Source: Prevotella sp. BV3P1
GTDB taxonomy: Bacteria > Bacteroidota > Bacteroidia > Bacteroidales > Bacteroidaceae
Direction: 5' to 3'
Assembly: GCF_000479005.1 (NCBI RefSeq)
Contig: NZ_AWXC01000046.1
Location: forward strand, 1 to 64,000
Length of the DNA stretch: 64,000 bases
Shown here one piece after another: positions 1 through 6,967 of the stretch (position 1 is the stretch's first letter; each line of letters opens with the position of its first letter). Position numbers and translations under genes: made by a program. The notes beneath the pieces were generated by a model. The model was given only the letters and a program-made list of their open reading frames with translations, was not told the DNA's origin and did not search any database.

Positions 1-83
1 GAGTTTTTGAATTGGTGAGTATGCTTCTTCGCACAACCAATACAAGAACTCAAGAACTCAGAAACTCACCAACTTAAAAACTT
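1..83. repeat. Imperfect inverted repeat with internal GAACTCA tandem
   Basis: Bases 3-20 and 64-81 form an 18-bp inverted repeat with two mismatches (GTTTTTGAATTGGTGAGT against its partner). The loop contains short tandem AAGAACTC/AGAACTCA units at about 46-62. It lies downstream of the small lipoprotein gene and its terminator, at the window edge, so its full extent is unknown. I recognise no function. It could be an intergenic repeat of this genome or the 3' region of a gene outside the window. Confidence 0.5.
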
Positions 84-85
84 AT

Positions 86-119
86 ACAAAAAAACCATCA
101 CTCACAAGGAGTGATGGTT
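86..119 (-). terminator. Intrinsic terminator of the small lipoprotein gene
   Basis: A perfect 11-bp stem (AACCATCACTC, 93-103, pairing with 109-119) has a 5-nt loop. On the minus strand a run of T follows (bases 86-94 are mostly A on the plus strand). It lies 25 bp beyond the stop codon of the minus-strand gene at 145-357, the expected place for a Rho-independent terminator. Confidence 0.85.
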
Positions 120-144
120 GTTCTCTCAATTTTGTTCGTATTGA

Positions 145-357
145 TTACTGAGCCTGAGCTGCAGAGTCAACAGTTGCAGTTGCAGAGTCAACAGTTGCTG
201 CGGCTGTAGAGTCAGCAGCTTCCATTGTAGAGTCTACCAAAGAGTCGGTAGAAGCTTCCAAAGAGTCAACAGCAGCTTCTGTCTGAGATGCTTTGTTACC
301 ACAAGATGCGAATGAGATAGCTGCTACAGCTACGAACATTAAAACTAATTTTTTCAT
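145..357 (-). CDS. Small acidic Asp-Ser-rich lipoprotein, unknown function
   Basis: A 70-residue protein with a lipoprotein signal: Lys2-Lys3, a hydrophobic stretch, and the lipobox Phe-Ala-Ser-Cys ending at Cys19, so the mature chain is about 52 residues. The mature part has almost no positive charge and repeats a Val/Thr/Ala-Asp-Ser motif about seven times, roughly every 7-10 residues. The DNA encoding it has matching short repeats (AGAGTCAACAGTTGC occurs twice). Short lipoproteins of this kind are common in Bacteroidota and have no assigned role. The gene is monocistronic, with a -7 box at 408-415 and a strong terminator, so it may be well expressed. Function unknown; coding status is well supported by the signal peptide and terminator. 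Confidence 0.8.
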   Translation of the reverse strand: MKKLVLMFVAVAAISFASCGNKASQTEAAVDSLEASTDSLVDSTMEAADSTAAATVDSATATVDSAAQAQ

Positions 358-407
358 TTCTTTGCTTTTTAAATCTGTAAAACAATCATTTGTTTATTAA
401 AACATTG

Positions 408-415
408 CAAAGGTA
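408..415 (-). promoter_or_regulatory. -7 box (TACCTTTG) for the small lipoprotein gene
   Basis: On the minus strand TACCTTTG matches the Bacteroidota -7 consensus TAnnTTTG. A TTG lies 17 nt upstream (433-435), slightly closer than the usual 19-21. The predicted leader is about 50 nt. The rest of the 290-bp gap to mtaB is AT-rich and otherwise featureless to me. Confidence 0.6.
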
Positions 416-616
416 AGGTTTTTTTCCATACTCAATACTTTTTTTTATTCTTTTTTTTGGTTTTGAATTGTAACTTTTCTGTAATTACCTGATAATCACT
501 TATTTGTAAATGTTAAAAATATGTTAAATATTTGCATTGTGCCGTCTTGTTTACAAAAATAGGGCATAAAAACGACAAATTGGATGCTCAAGTACAGCCA
601 TCTGAACTTTTTTCTT

Positions 617-624
617 TAATTTTG
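617..624 (+). promoter_or_regulatory. -7 box (TAATTTTG) for mtaB
   Basis: TAATTTTG fits TAnnTTTG, 24 nt before the mtaB start. I see no clear TTTG at the -33 position, so this is a candidate only. Confidence 0.5.
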
Positions 625-647
625 CATACCATATTAAATAAGGTTAG

Positions 648-2009
648 ATGATTGATACAAGTGCTTTTCAAGGTAAAACCGCTTCCTATTATACACTGGG
701 TTGTAAACTGAATTTCTCCGAGACTTCTACTTTTGGCAAGATGCTCCAAGAGATGGGCGTGCGCACTGTTGACAGGGGTGAGCGTGCTGACATCTGCCTG
801 ATCAACACATGTTCGGTCACCGAAGTTGCTGACCATAAATGCAGGCAAGCCATTCGTCGGATGGTGCGAGAGAACCCTGGTGCGTTTATCATTGTCACCG
901 GATGTTATGCCCAACTTGAGTCAGAAGCTGTGAGCAAGATACCAGGTGTTGACCTTGTTTTGGGTTCAAATGAGAAAGCCCACTTGGTACAATATCTCAA
1001 TGATGCCTGGTTGCGCAAGAATGCACTGGCCGAGCAGGGGGATGAAGTGGCTGGTGGATTGCATGTATTCCAGTCGGTCAAGACAAAAGACATCAAGACC
1101 TTCCAACCCTCTTGTTCGAAAGGTAACCGCACGAGGTATTTCCTCAAAGTGCAAGATGGGTGCAACTATTTTTGCACCTATTGCACCATACCCTTTGCAC
1201 GCGGCTTCTCCCGCAATCCATCCATTGCTTCTTTGGTCCAGCAGGCCGAGCAGGCTGCGGCAGAAGGAGGGAAGGAAATCGTGCTCACGGGTGTCAACAT
1301 CGGCGAATATGGCGAAAGAACCGCTGAGACTTTTTTGGACCTTGTCAAAGCACTTGATCAGGTGGAAGGCATCCGCCGATTTCGTATTTCCAGCTTGGAG
1401 CCCGATTTGATGACCGATGAGTTGATTGATTATTGCGCGCAGTCCAGAGCCTTCATGCCTCATTTCCATATCCCCTTGCAGAGTGGCTCTGACGAAGTGC
1501 TCAGATTGATGCACCGCCATTACGACACCGCACTGTTTGCCGACAAGATACACCATATTAAAGAGGTGATGCCGCATGCCTTTATCGGTGTGGATGTTAT
1601 GGTGGGTTGCCGAGGTGAAAAGCCCGAATACTTTGAAGAAAGCTACGGGTTCATCCGTTCTCTGGACATCACTCAGCTACACGTCTTCCCTTATTCCGAG
1701 CGTCCCGGCACCCGTGCGCTGTCCATTCCGTACGTCGTTTCAGATCGAGATAAAAAGTTACGTTCGAAGCGTCTTCTTCAGCTGTCAGATGAAAAGACGC
1801 ATGCTTTTTATGCCAAGCATGTGGGGCAGGAGGCGGAGGTGTTGTTTGAAAAGACCAACCGCGGCCGGGCCATGCACGGTTTCACTCGTAACTATATTCG
1901 TGTGGAACTGCCCGCAGCATTGGCCAAAGAAGAATTTGATAACCAATTGATAACGGTCAAGTTGGGTGAATTCAATCATGACCGCTCTGCCTTAAAAGCA
2001 ATGATATGA
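648..2009 (+). CDS. mtaB: tRNA t6A37 methylthiotransferase MtaB
   Basis: Radical-SAM enzyme that adds a methylthio group to C2 of N6-threonylcarbamoyladenosine 37, giving ms2t6A in ANN-decoding tRNAs. The N-terminal UPF0004 domain supplies Cys19, Cys55 and Cys86 for the auxiliary iron-sulfur cluster. The radical-SAM motif CxxxCxxC is Cys172, Cys176, Cys179 (DGCNYFCTYC). A short C-terminal domain after about residue 380 is in the TRAM position. At 453 residues it has the usual length. I prefer MtaB over MiaB or RimO from the YTLGCKLN start and the VFPYSERPGTRA segment. The stop overlaps the next start by 4 bp (ATGA), so the glycosyltransferase is probably translated from the same mRNA. Confidence 0.9.
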   Translation: MIDTSAFQGKTASYYTLGCKLNFSETSTFGKMLQEMGVRTVDRGERADICLINTCSVTEVADHKCRQAIRRMVRENPGAFIIVTGCYAQLESEAVSKIPGVDLVLGSNEKAHLVQYLNDAWLRKNALAEQGDEVAGGLHVFQSVKTKDIKTFQPSCSKGNRTRYFLKVQDGCNYFCTYCTIPFARGFSRNPSIASLVQQAEQAAAEGGKEIVLTGVNIGEYGERTAETFLDLVKALDQVEGIRRFRISSLEPDLMTDELIDYCAQSRAFMPHFHIPLQSGSDEVLRLMHRHYDTALFADKIHHIKEVMPHAFIGVDVMVGCRGEKPEYFEESYGFIRSLDITQLHVFPYSERPGTRALSIPYVVSDRDKKLRSKRLLQLSDEKTHAFYAKHVGQEAEVLFEKTNRGRAMHGFTRNYIRVELPAALAKEEFDNQLITVKLGEFNHDRSALKAMI

Positions 2010-3019
2010 AAGTAGCAATTGTCATTTTGAATTGGAATGGAGCCAAGATGTTGTCAACCTACCTCCCTTCCGTCATCAATTATTCTCGCGATGAAGCCGA
2101 AATCTTTGTTGCAGACAATGCGTCGACCGATGGTTCCATGTCATGGTTGTCACAGCATTACCCCATGGTGAAGCAAATTGTCCTGGATCGTAATTGGGGT
2201 TTTGCCGATGGCTACAACAAGGCTTTGGGCCATATCGATGCCGAGTACTACATATTGCTCAATTCCGACATTGAAGTAACCCATCACTGGTTAACACCAC
2301 TCATTGAGTTTATGGACGCTCATCCGCAGGTGGCAGCGTGTCAGCCCAAGCTGTTGTCGGTTTCCAATCATGACCAGTTTGAGTATGCGGGCGCGAGCGG
2401 AGGATTTATTGACAGATATGGCTATCCATTTTGCCGTGGCCGTATCTTTCAGACGGTAGAAAATGATGATGGCCAGTATGATGCTCCCTGCAAAATAGCA
2501 TGGGCTACGGGTGCGTGTCTGATGATTCGTTCTCACGATTATTGGGAGGTCGGAGGGTTGGATGGCCGTTTCTTCGCCCATAGTGAGGAGATAGATTTGT
2601 GCTGGCGCTTGCGCTCACGCGGCCGTGATATCTATTGTATTCCCGACAGTAAGGTGTACCATGTGGGAGGAGGAACGCTGCCCAAGAATAATCCTATGAA
2701 GACGTTCTTGAATTTCAGGAACAATTTGACCATGCTTTATAAAAACCTGAATGACAAAGATTTGAAGCATGTTATGCGCATTCGGTGGTGGCTCGACTAT
2801 CTTGCAGCCTTGCAAATGCTGTTGTTGGGACACCATTGGGGCGACTTCTGCGCCGTGTTCAAGGCCAGAAAAGCCTTCAAACATTGGCGCAATGAATTTG
2901 AATTTGACCGCCAAAAAATTCAAAACAGCAGGTTGGTGCAAGACGAAAAAATACTGAACTCTTATTCTATTCTTTGGAAATATTATGTCAAAGGAAAGAA
3001 AAAATACAGTAAAATCTAA
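2006..3019 (+). CDS. Family 2 glycosyltransferase
   Basis: A 337-residue GT-A-fold glycosyltransferase. The N-terminus has the family 2 pattern: VAIVILNWNG, then VADNASTDGS, then the acidic metal/nucleotide-sugar motif LNSDIEV. Mid-protein WATGACLMIR and FFAHSEEIDLCWRLR resemble the acceptor and general-base region of rhamnosyltransferase-like enzymes. It probably transfers a sugar to a cell-surface glycan at the cytoplasmic face of the membrane; donor and acceptor cannot be told from sequence. It overlaps mtaB by 4 bp. The C-terminus (about 240-337) is basic and partly amphipathic, fitting peripheral membrane association. Confidence 0.85.
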   Translation: MKVAIVILNWNGAKMLSTYLPSVINYSRDEAEIFVADNASTDGSMSWLSQHYPMVKQIVLDRNWGFADGYNKALGHIDAEYYILLNSDIEVTHHWLTPLIEFMDAHPQVAACQPKLLSVSNHDQFEYAGASGGFIDRYGYPFCRGRIFQTVENDDGQYDAPCKIAWATGACLMIRSHDYWEVGGLDGRFFAHSEEIDLCWRLRSRGRDIYCIPDSKVYHVGGGTLPKNNPMKTFLNFRNNLTMLYKNLNDKDLKHVMRIRWWLDYLAALQMLLLGHHWGDFCAVFKARKAFKHWRNEFEFDRQKIQNSRLVQDEKILNSYSILWKYYVKGKKKYSKI

Positions 3020-3067
3020 GCGGAATTAAAGCAATTTTGTCTTAAATTTATCTTTTTTAGTATAAAA

Positions 3068-3099
3068 TTTGCTACTTATTATATTTTTGCTTAATTTTG
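3068..3099 (+). promoter_or_regulatory. Bacteroidota promoter (TTTG-N20-TAATTTTG)
   Basis: TTTG at 3068-3071 and TAATTTTG at 3092-3099, separated by 20 nt, match both consensus elements of the primary sigma factor of this phylum. This puts transcription start about 20-25 nt before the TTG start at 3128. Confidence 0.75.
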
Positions 3100-3127
3100 C
3101 TCGTAATAAGGATAATGTGTATTCATT

Positions 3128-3931
3128 TTGAAGCAATATTATAGTCTATTATTTTTAGCCCTCCTGTTGTGTAGCGCTTGTCAGCTAAAACTCAAGCCTT
3201 ACAATCAAGAAGATCAGAAGATGCTGGTAGAAGTACAGCGCTATGATCGTCTGGAGAGCCGTTATCTCACGACGGGTGATTTCTCGGCGCTTCAACAAAT
3301 GAATACCACCTATCCCATGGAAACTCGCACGTTGATAGAAGACGTGTTGGATTTAGGCGAAGTGAACGAACCGTACATCAATTCGAAATTCCTTAATTTC
3401 TACCAAGACTCTCTGTTGCAGGTCCTCATTTCTGACGCAGAAGCTGAATATGCTGACATGGATGACATCAACAAAGAGCTGAGCCGAGTATTCATGAAGT
3501 TGCAAAAGTTGCTGCCGGGGCTTGAAATCCCCACTGTCTATGCGCAAATTGGTGCGCTCAATCAGAGTGTGGTGGTGGGCGACAAGCTGATTGGTATTTC
3601 GTTGGATAAGTATTTGGGAGAAAACTATTCGGTATATAAGAAATATTATTCCGAGCAGCAACGACAGTCCATGACACGTGAATACATCGTGCCCGACTGT
3701 ATTGTTTTCTATTTATTGAGCGTCTATCCCATGGAAGATCACGGCGTGAACACACAGGTGGAAAAAGATTTGCACATGGCTAAGATTATGTGGACGGCCA
3801 ACAAAGTGCTGGGTAAGCGATTTTTCAAGAGCGACTATGTGAATGTTGTCGACAGATTCATGCGGAAACATAAGAGCATCTCGGTAGCTGCACTGCTAAA
3901 ACTGGATGACTATTCCAAATTTGAGGTATAG
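3128..3931 (+). CDS. GldB-like gliding-motility lipoprotein homologue
   Basis: A 267-residue predicted lipoprotein: the signal ends in Cys-Ser-Ala-Cys with lipidated Cys18. The middle region (IPTVYAQIGALNQSVVVGDKLIGISLDKYLG, followed by a YKKYY...RQSM segment) resembles GldB, a lipoprotein needed for gliding and secretion in Flavobacterium. Gliding bacteria pair GldB with many gld/spr genes, none of which occurs here, so in this organism it probably has another envelope role. Start: TTG at 3128 is the only codon that gives a full signal peptide; a nearby ATG at 3115 is out of frame. It has its own promoter at 3068-3099 and a weak hairpin at its stop codon. Confidence 0.75.
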   Translation: MKQYYSLLFLALLLCSACQLKLKPYNQEDQKMLVEVQRYDRLESRYLTTGDFSALQQMNTTYPMETRTLIEDVLDLGEVNEPYINSKFLNFYQDSLLQVLISDAEAEYADMDDINKELSRVFMKLQKLLPGLEIPTVYAQIGALNQSVVVGDKLIGISLDKYLGENYSVYKKYYSEQQRQSMTREYIVPDCIVFYLLSVYPMEDHGVNTQVEKDLHMAKIMWTANKVLGKRFFKSDYVNVVDRFMRKHKSISVAALLKLDDYSKFEV

Positions 3932-3968
3932 GGTGATGTCTTGAATTTAAACTTATACCTAATTTTTC
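3924..3968 (+). terminator. Weak terminator overlapping the gldB-like stop codon
   Basis: AGGTATA (3924-3930) pairs with TATACCT (3954-3960), followed by AATTTTTCC. The 7-bp stem is AT-rich and the loop is long (23 nt), so termination efficiency is uncertain. Confidence 0.4.
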
Positions 3969-4009
3969 CTTATTAATTCATACATATTATCATACTTCTA
4001 TGCCGTTTC

Positions 4010-4119
4010 AATAGCAATGAGTTTGGCGGTCAAAGTCATTGCTATTGAGGGGTAAACTCATTGAGTTTGGTGGTCAAAGTCATTGCTATTGAAAATCAAT
4101 GTGTGCTTTCTTGGATTTC
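4010..4119. repeat. 22-bp tandem array A (5 units)
   Basis: Five 22-bp units start at 4010, 4032, 4054, 4076 and 4098. Units 1 and 3 read AATAGCAATGAGTTTG and AAACTCATTGAGTTTG; units 2 and 4 read AAAGTCATTGCTATTG, nearly the reverse complement of unit 1, so the units alternate orientation. Unit 3 contains the perfect odd dyad AAACTCAWTGAGTTT. The fifth unit is eroded. The array fills most of the left half of the 411-bp gap between the gldB-like gene and the nucleoside transporter; the right half holds a promoter and a 66-bp duplication. It belongs to the seven-member array family of this window. Confidence 0.85.
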
Positions 4120-4157
4120 TTCCTTGTTTGGCATTCCGAAAAAAAAGATTTTTTTAT

Positions 4158-4188
4158 TTTGCGCATTCTCACATTTAGTGTACCTTTG
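4158..4188 (+). promoter_or_regulatory. Promoter of the nucleoside transporter operon
   Basis: TTTG (4158-4161), 19 nt, then TACCTTTG (4181-4188): both elements at consensus spacing. Transcription from here would run through the 66-bp duplicated element, giving a leader of about 150 nt for the transporter gene. Confidence 0.7.
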
Positions 4189-4316
4189 CATAAGACAGGC
4201 ATCGCCTCGGCAACTCCAAACAAGCTTGGTTGCGCTCGGCTCGCGCTGTCTTTGCATAAAACAGGCATCGCCTCGGCAACTTCAAACCAGCTTGGTTGCG
4301 CTCGGCTCGCACTGTC
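4185..4316 (+). repeat. Two tandem copies of a 66-bp element in the transporter leader
   Basis: Copy 1 is 4185-4250 and copy 2 is 4251-4316, differing at only a few positions; a third partial copy starts at 4317 (TTTG). Each copy contains GACAGGCATCGCCTCGGCAA and, near its end, TTGCGCTCGGCTCGC, which can pair imperfectly with each other around AAGCTTGGTT, so each copy could fold into a GC-rich stem. The copy junctions recreate TGTCTTTG (4247-4254, 4313-4320), close to the -7 consensus. The local GC content is much higher than in the surrounding AT-rich gap. Open reading frames across the repeat are not believable genes. Confidence 0.85.
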
Positions 4317-4342
4317 TTTGTTAGAAATAAATAATACATGAA

Positions 4343-5590
4343 ATGAACTTAAAAGTACGTTTGGCGGCAATGAATTTTCTTGAATTTGCCGTATGGGGTT
4401 CCTATCTTACTTGCATGGGAATCTATTTAACCAACATCGGAATGGCTTCCAACATCGGTGCATTTTTTGCCATGCAAGGTGTTGTATCAATCTTCATGCC
4501 TGCATTGATGGGCATCGTGGCAGACCGTTTGGTGCCTGCTCAACGCCTTTTAGGCTACTGTCACCTGCTGGCCGGCTTGTTTATGTTTGCGGCAGCCTAC
4601 TATGGGATGAGCCAAGGAAGCAATGCTGAGTTTGGTATACTCTTCACTCTTTATTCATTCAGCGTGGCTTTTTACATGCCTACCTTGGCATTGAGCAATT
4701 CGGTAGCCTACAATGCCTTGACACAAGCGGGGATGGATACCATCAAGGACTTTCCACCCATTCGTACATTTGGAACCATTGGCTTTATCTGTTCCATGTG
4801 GTTTGTAGATATCTTTGGCTTTAAGAGCGACCAAAATCAGTTTGTGGTCAGCGGTGTTTTGAGCATTCTCTTGTTTCTTTACACCTTCACGTTGCCACAT
4901 TGTCCTACGTCCAAGGGGCAGCATGCAACTGGTTTGGTTGAAGCCTTTGGTCTGAAGGCCTTCTCCTTGTTCAAACAAAAGCGCATGGCCATCTTCTTTA
5001 TCTTCTCCATGCTGTTGGGTGTGAGTTTGCAGATAACCAATGGTTTTGCAACCCCTTTTATTGAAAGTTTCAAGACTTTGCCTGAATATGCGGGCACGTT
5101 TGGAGTGAAATATCCAGTGATACTTTATTCTTTGTCACAGGTCAGTGAAACCCTTTGCATTTTGATGATACCCTTCTTCATGAAGCGTTACGGCATCAAG
5201 AACGTGATGTTGATTGCCATGTTTGCATGGGTGCTGCGGTTTGCCTTGCTTGGATTGGGCAATCCGGGTGACCGCGTATGGATGTTTGTGCTGTCCATGA
5301 TTATCTATGGCGTTGCCTTCGACTTCTTCAACATCAGCGGCTCGTTGTATGTGGACAAGGCTACCGAGCCGGCTCTTCGCTCCAGTGCGCAAGGTTTGTT
5401 CATGCTTATGACCAACGGTATCGGCGCAACGGTCGGCTCACTGGCTGCACAGGCTGTGGTTACTTCGAATACCATCAATGGCGTTACCAATTGGTCGGCC
5501 TGCTGGTATGCATTCGCCGGATATGCTTTGTTGGTGGGAGTGAGCTTTGCTCTGTTGTTTAAACCCAAGAAAAATATGGTGAAGGCATGA
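4343..5590 (+). CDS. nupG: Nucleoside:H+ symporter, MFS (NupG/XapB-like)
   Basis: A 415-residue, very hydrophobic protein with about 12 membrane spans, the usual size of the NupG/XapB nucleoside symporters of the major facilitator superfamily. The start KVRLAAMNFLEFAVWGSYLTCMGIYL and the following helix with FAMQGVVSIFMPALMGIVADR match this family. It imports nucleosides with protons across the inner membrane; the individual substrates cannot be read from sequence. Preceded by a promoter and the 66-bp duplicated leader element. The stop overlaps the next start by 4 bp (ATGA), beginning a six-gene co-directional run to 10143. The symbol is by family resemblance. Confidence 0.8.
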   Translation: MNLKVRLAAMNFLEFAVWGSYLTCMGIYLTNIGMASNIGAFFAMQGVVSIFMPALMGIVADRLVPAQRLLGYCHLLAGLFMFAAAYYGMSQGSNAEFGILFTLYSFSVAFYMPTLALSNSVAYNALTQAGMDTIKDFPPIRTFGTIGFICSMWFVDIFGFKSDQNQFVVSGVLSILLFLYTFTLPHCPTSKGQHATGLVEAFGLKAFSLFKQKRMAIFFIFSMLLGVSLQITNGFATPFIESFKTLPEYAGTFGVKYPVILYSLSQVSETLCILMIPFFMKRYGIKNVMLIAMFAWVLRFALLGLGNPGDRVWMFVLSMIIYGVAFDFFNISGSLYVDKATEPALRSSAQGLFMLMTNGIGATVGSLAAQAVVTSNTINGVTNWSACWYAFAGYALLVGVSFALLFKPKKNMVKA

Positions 5591-6138
5591 ATAAGGTACG
5601 GCTGATTTTCAAGAGCGTAACAGAGATTGTGGGCACTACCGATGTGGGATTGCTCATCTTAGTGGATGAACAGCAACAGCGTCAGCTTACCATCCCATGT
5701 GACCGCAATATGCTGTATCAGTTTAGTCTTCGTGTGCAAAAGGTCCCAATCACGGACATGATGCTGCCAGAAGTGTTGTGGCAGGTCATCCGTTCGCAAA
5801 CCACGCTGCACTTTGAGATTCTCATCAACGACTTAATTGAGGGGCAGTACAGGGCTGTGTTGTATAATATAGAAACGCTTGAACCAATCTTGATACGCAT
5901 CAGTGACGCCATGTTGTTGGCCTATGTCAGCGACATTCCCGTATATATTGATGAGAAATTGATGAAAAAGCAGAGTGTGAAGTATGTTCACAATGCGCAG
6001 GGGATGTCCATTCCTGTAAACACTTTGACGGATGATATGTTGAATAAAGCATTGAACAAGGCCATTGAAGAGGAGCGTTATGAACTGGCATCCTTGTTAA
6101 GAGATGAGATGAAACGACGCAATTTGCTTGATGCTTGA
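5587..6138 (+). CDS. Bifunctional nuclease family protein (DUF151) with UVR motif
   Basis: A 183-residue protein. Residues about 1-130 form a DUF151/bifunctional nuclease domain (TTDVGLLILVDEQQQRQLTIP near the start, then the conserved LHFEILINDLIEGQYRAVL segment). The C-terminus (about 148-183) is a UvrB/UvrC interaction motif (LNKAIEEERYELASLLRDEMKRR). Plant homologues have RNase and DNase activity; the bacterial role is not established. The UVR helices suggest docking to a partner protein, as in UvrB/UvrC or McsA. It overlaps the transporter gene by 4 bp and is followed 9 bp later by rsmE. Confidence 0.8.
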   Translation: MNKVRLIFKSVTEIVGTTDVGLLILVDEQQQRQLTIPCDRNMLYQFSLRVQKVPITDMMLPEVLWQVIRSQTTLHFEILINDLIEGQYRAVLYNIETLEPILIRISDAMLLAYVSDIPVYIDEKLMKKQSVKYVHNAQGMSIPVNTLTDDMLNKALNKAIEEERYELASLLRDEMKRRNLLDA

Positions 6139-6147
6139 TGTTTGAAT

Positions 6148-6873
6148 ATGAAAGAAGCCAGATATTTTTACGTTCCTGATGCTGCCCATGTGACTGAATT
6201 GCCTCCGGAAGAGGCGCGGCATGCTGTCAGCGTTCTGCGACTGAAAGCCGGTGATGAAATATTCTTAATGGATGGAATGGGTACGTTCTACCAGGCAAAC
6301 GTCACGCTCGCAGCTACCAAACATTGTATGTATGACATCGTGAAAACGCTGCCGCAGCAGAAAACATGGAAGGGGCATGTGCATTTGGCTATCGCACCAA
6401 CCAAGATGATGGATAGGATGGAATGGATGTTAGAGAAGATGACTGAGGTTGGCTTTGATGAAATCACGTTCCTGAACTGCCGCTATTCAGAGCGCAAACA
6501 ACTACGAATTGACCGCTTGGAAAAGATTGTTATCGCTGCAATGAAGCAGAGTAGAAAGGCTTGGAAGCCCGTAGTTAATCCCGTTATGCCCTTTCAAGAC
6601 TTTGTCAATCAACAGCGAGAGGGTGGTCTGTACATTGCCCATTGTTACACGGAGATAGCCAGAAAGGATTTCCTTAACGAGATACAGCAAGCTGGTAATC
6701 AACAAGATATTACCATACTTGTAGGTCCTGAAGGTGATTTCTCGATCGACGAAGTGAATCAAGCCCTTGAAAAGGTGTTCTCGTCTGTGTCATTAGGGCA
6801 AAACAGATTGAGGACTGAAACCGCAGGTTTGGTATCAATCGTGATGTCACAAATGGTAAAACGCATCTTATAA
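6148..6873 (+). CDS. rsmE: 16S rRNA (uracil1498-N3)-methyltransferase RsmE
   Basis: SPOUT-class methyltransferase that makes m3U1498 in 16S rRNA. The knot motifs are clear: ILVGPEGDFS near residue 190 and LGQNRLRTETAGL near 217, which form the S-adenosylmethionine pocket. The N-terminal PUA-like domain (ARYFYVPDAAHVTELPPEEARHAVSVLRLKAGDEI) binds RNA. Length 241, normal for the family. I use ATG at 6148; an in-frame TTG at 6142 would add only two residues. It follows the DUF151 gene by 9 bp, so it is probably co-transcribed. Confidence 0.9.
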   Translation: MKEARYFYVPDAAHVTELPPEEARHAVSVLRLKAGDEIFLMDGMGTFYQANVTLAATKHCMYDIVKTLPQQKTWKGHVHLAIAPTKMMDRMEWMLEKMTEVGFDEITFLNCRYSERKQLRIDRLEKIVIAAMKQSRKAWKPVVNPVMPFQDFVNQQREGGLYIAHCYTEIARKDFLNEIQQAGNQQDITILVGPEGDFSIDEVNQALEKVFSSVSLGQNRLRTETAGLVSIVMSQMVKRIL

Positions 6874-6967
6874 TCCATAGAGGAAAAGGTTGGAAACATG
6901 CGACCGACCAAGGTAAGGCATCTTCTTGACGGTCTGATGTTTCATTAATAGAAAGGTAAGATTCAAC

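Noticed and set aside
966..1577. 203-codon minus-strand frame
   Set aside because: Shadow of mtaB, which has all family motifs on the other strand.
4061..4370. Three overlapping small reading frames on both strands
   Set aside because: They run across the 22-bp array and the 66-bp duplication; their repeated peptide segments only reflect the DNA repeat.
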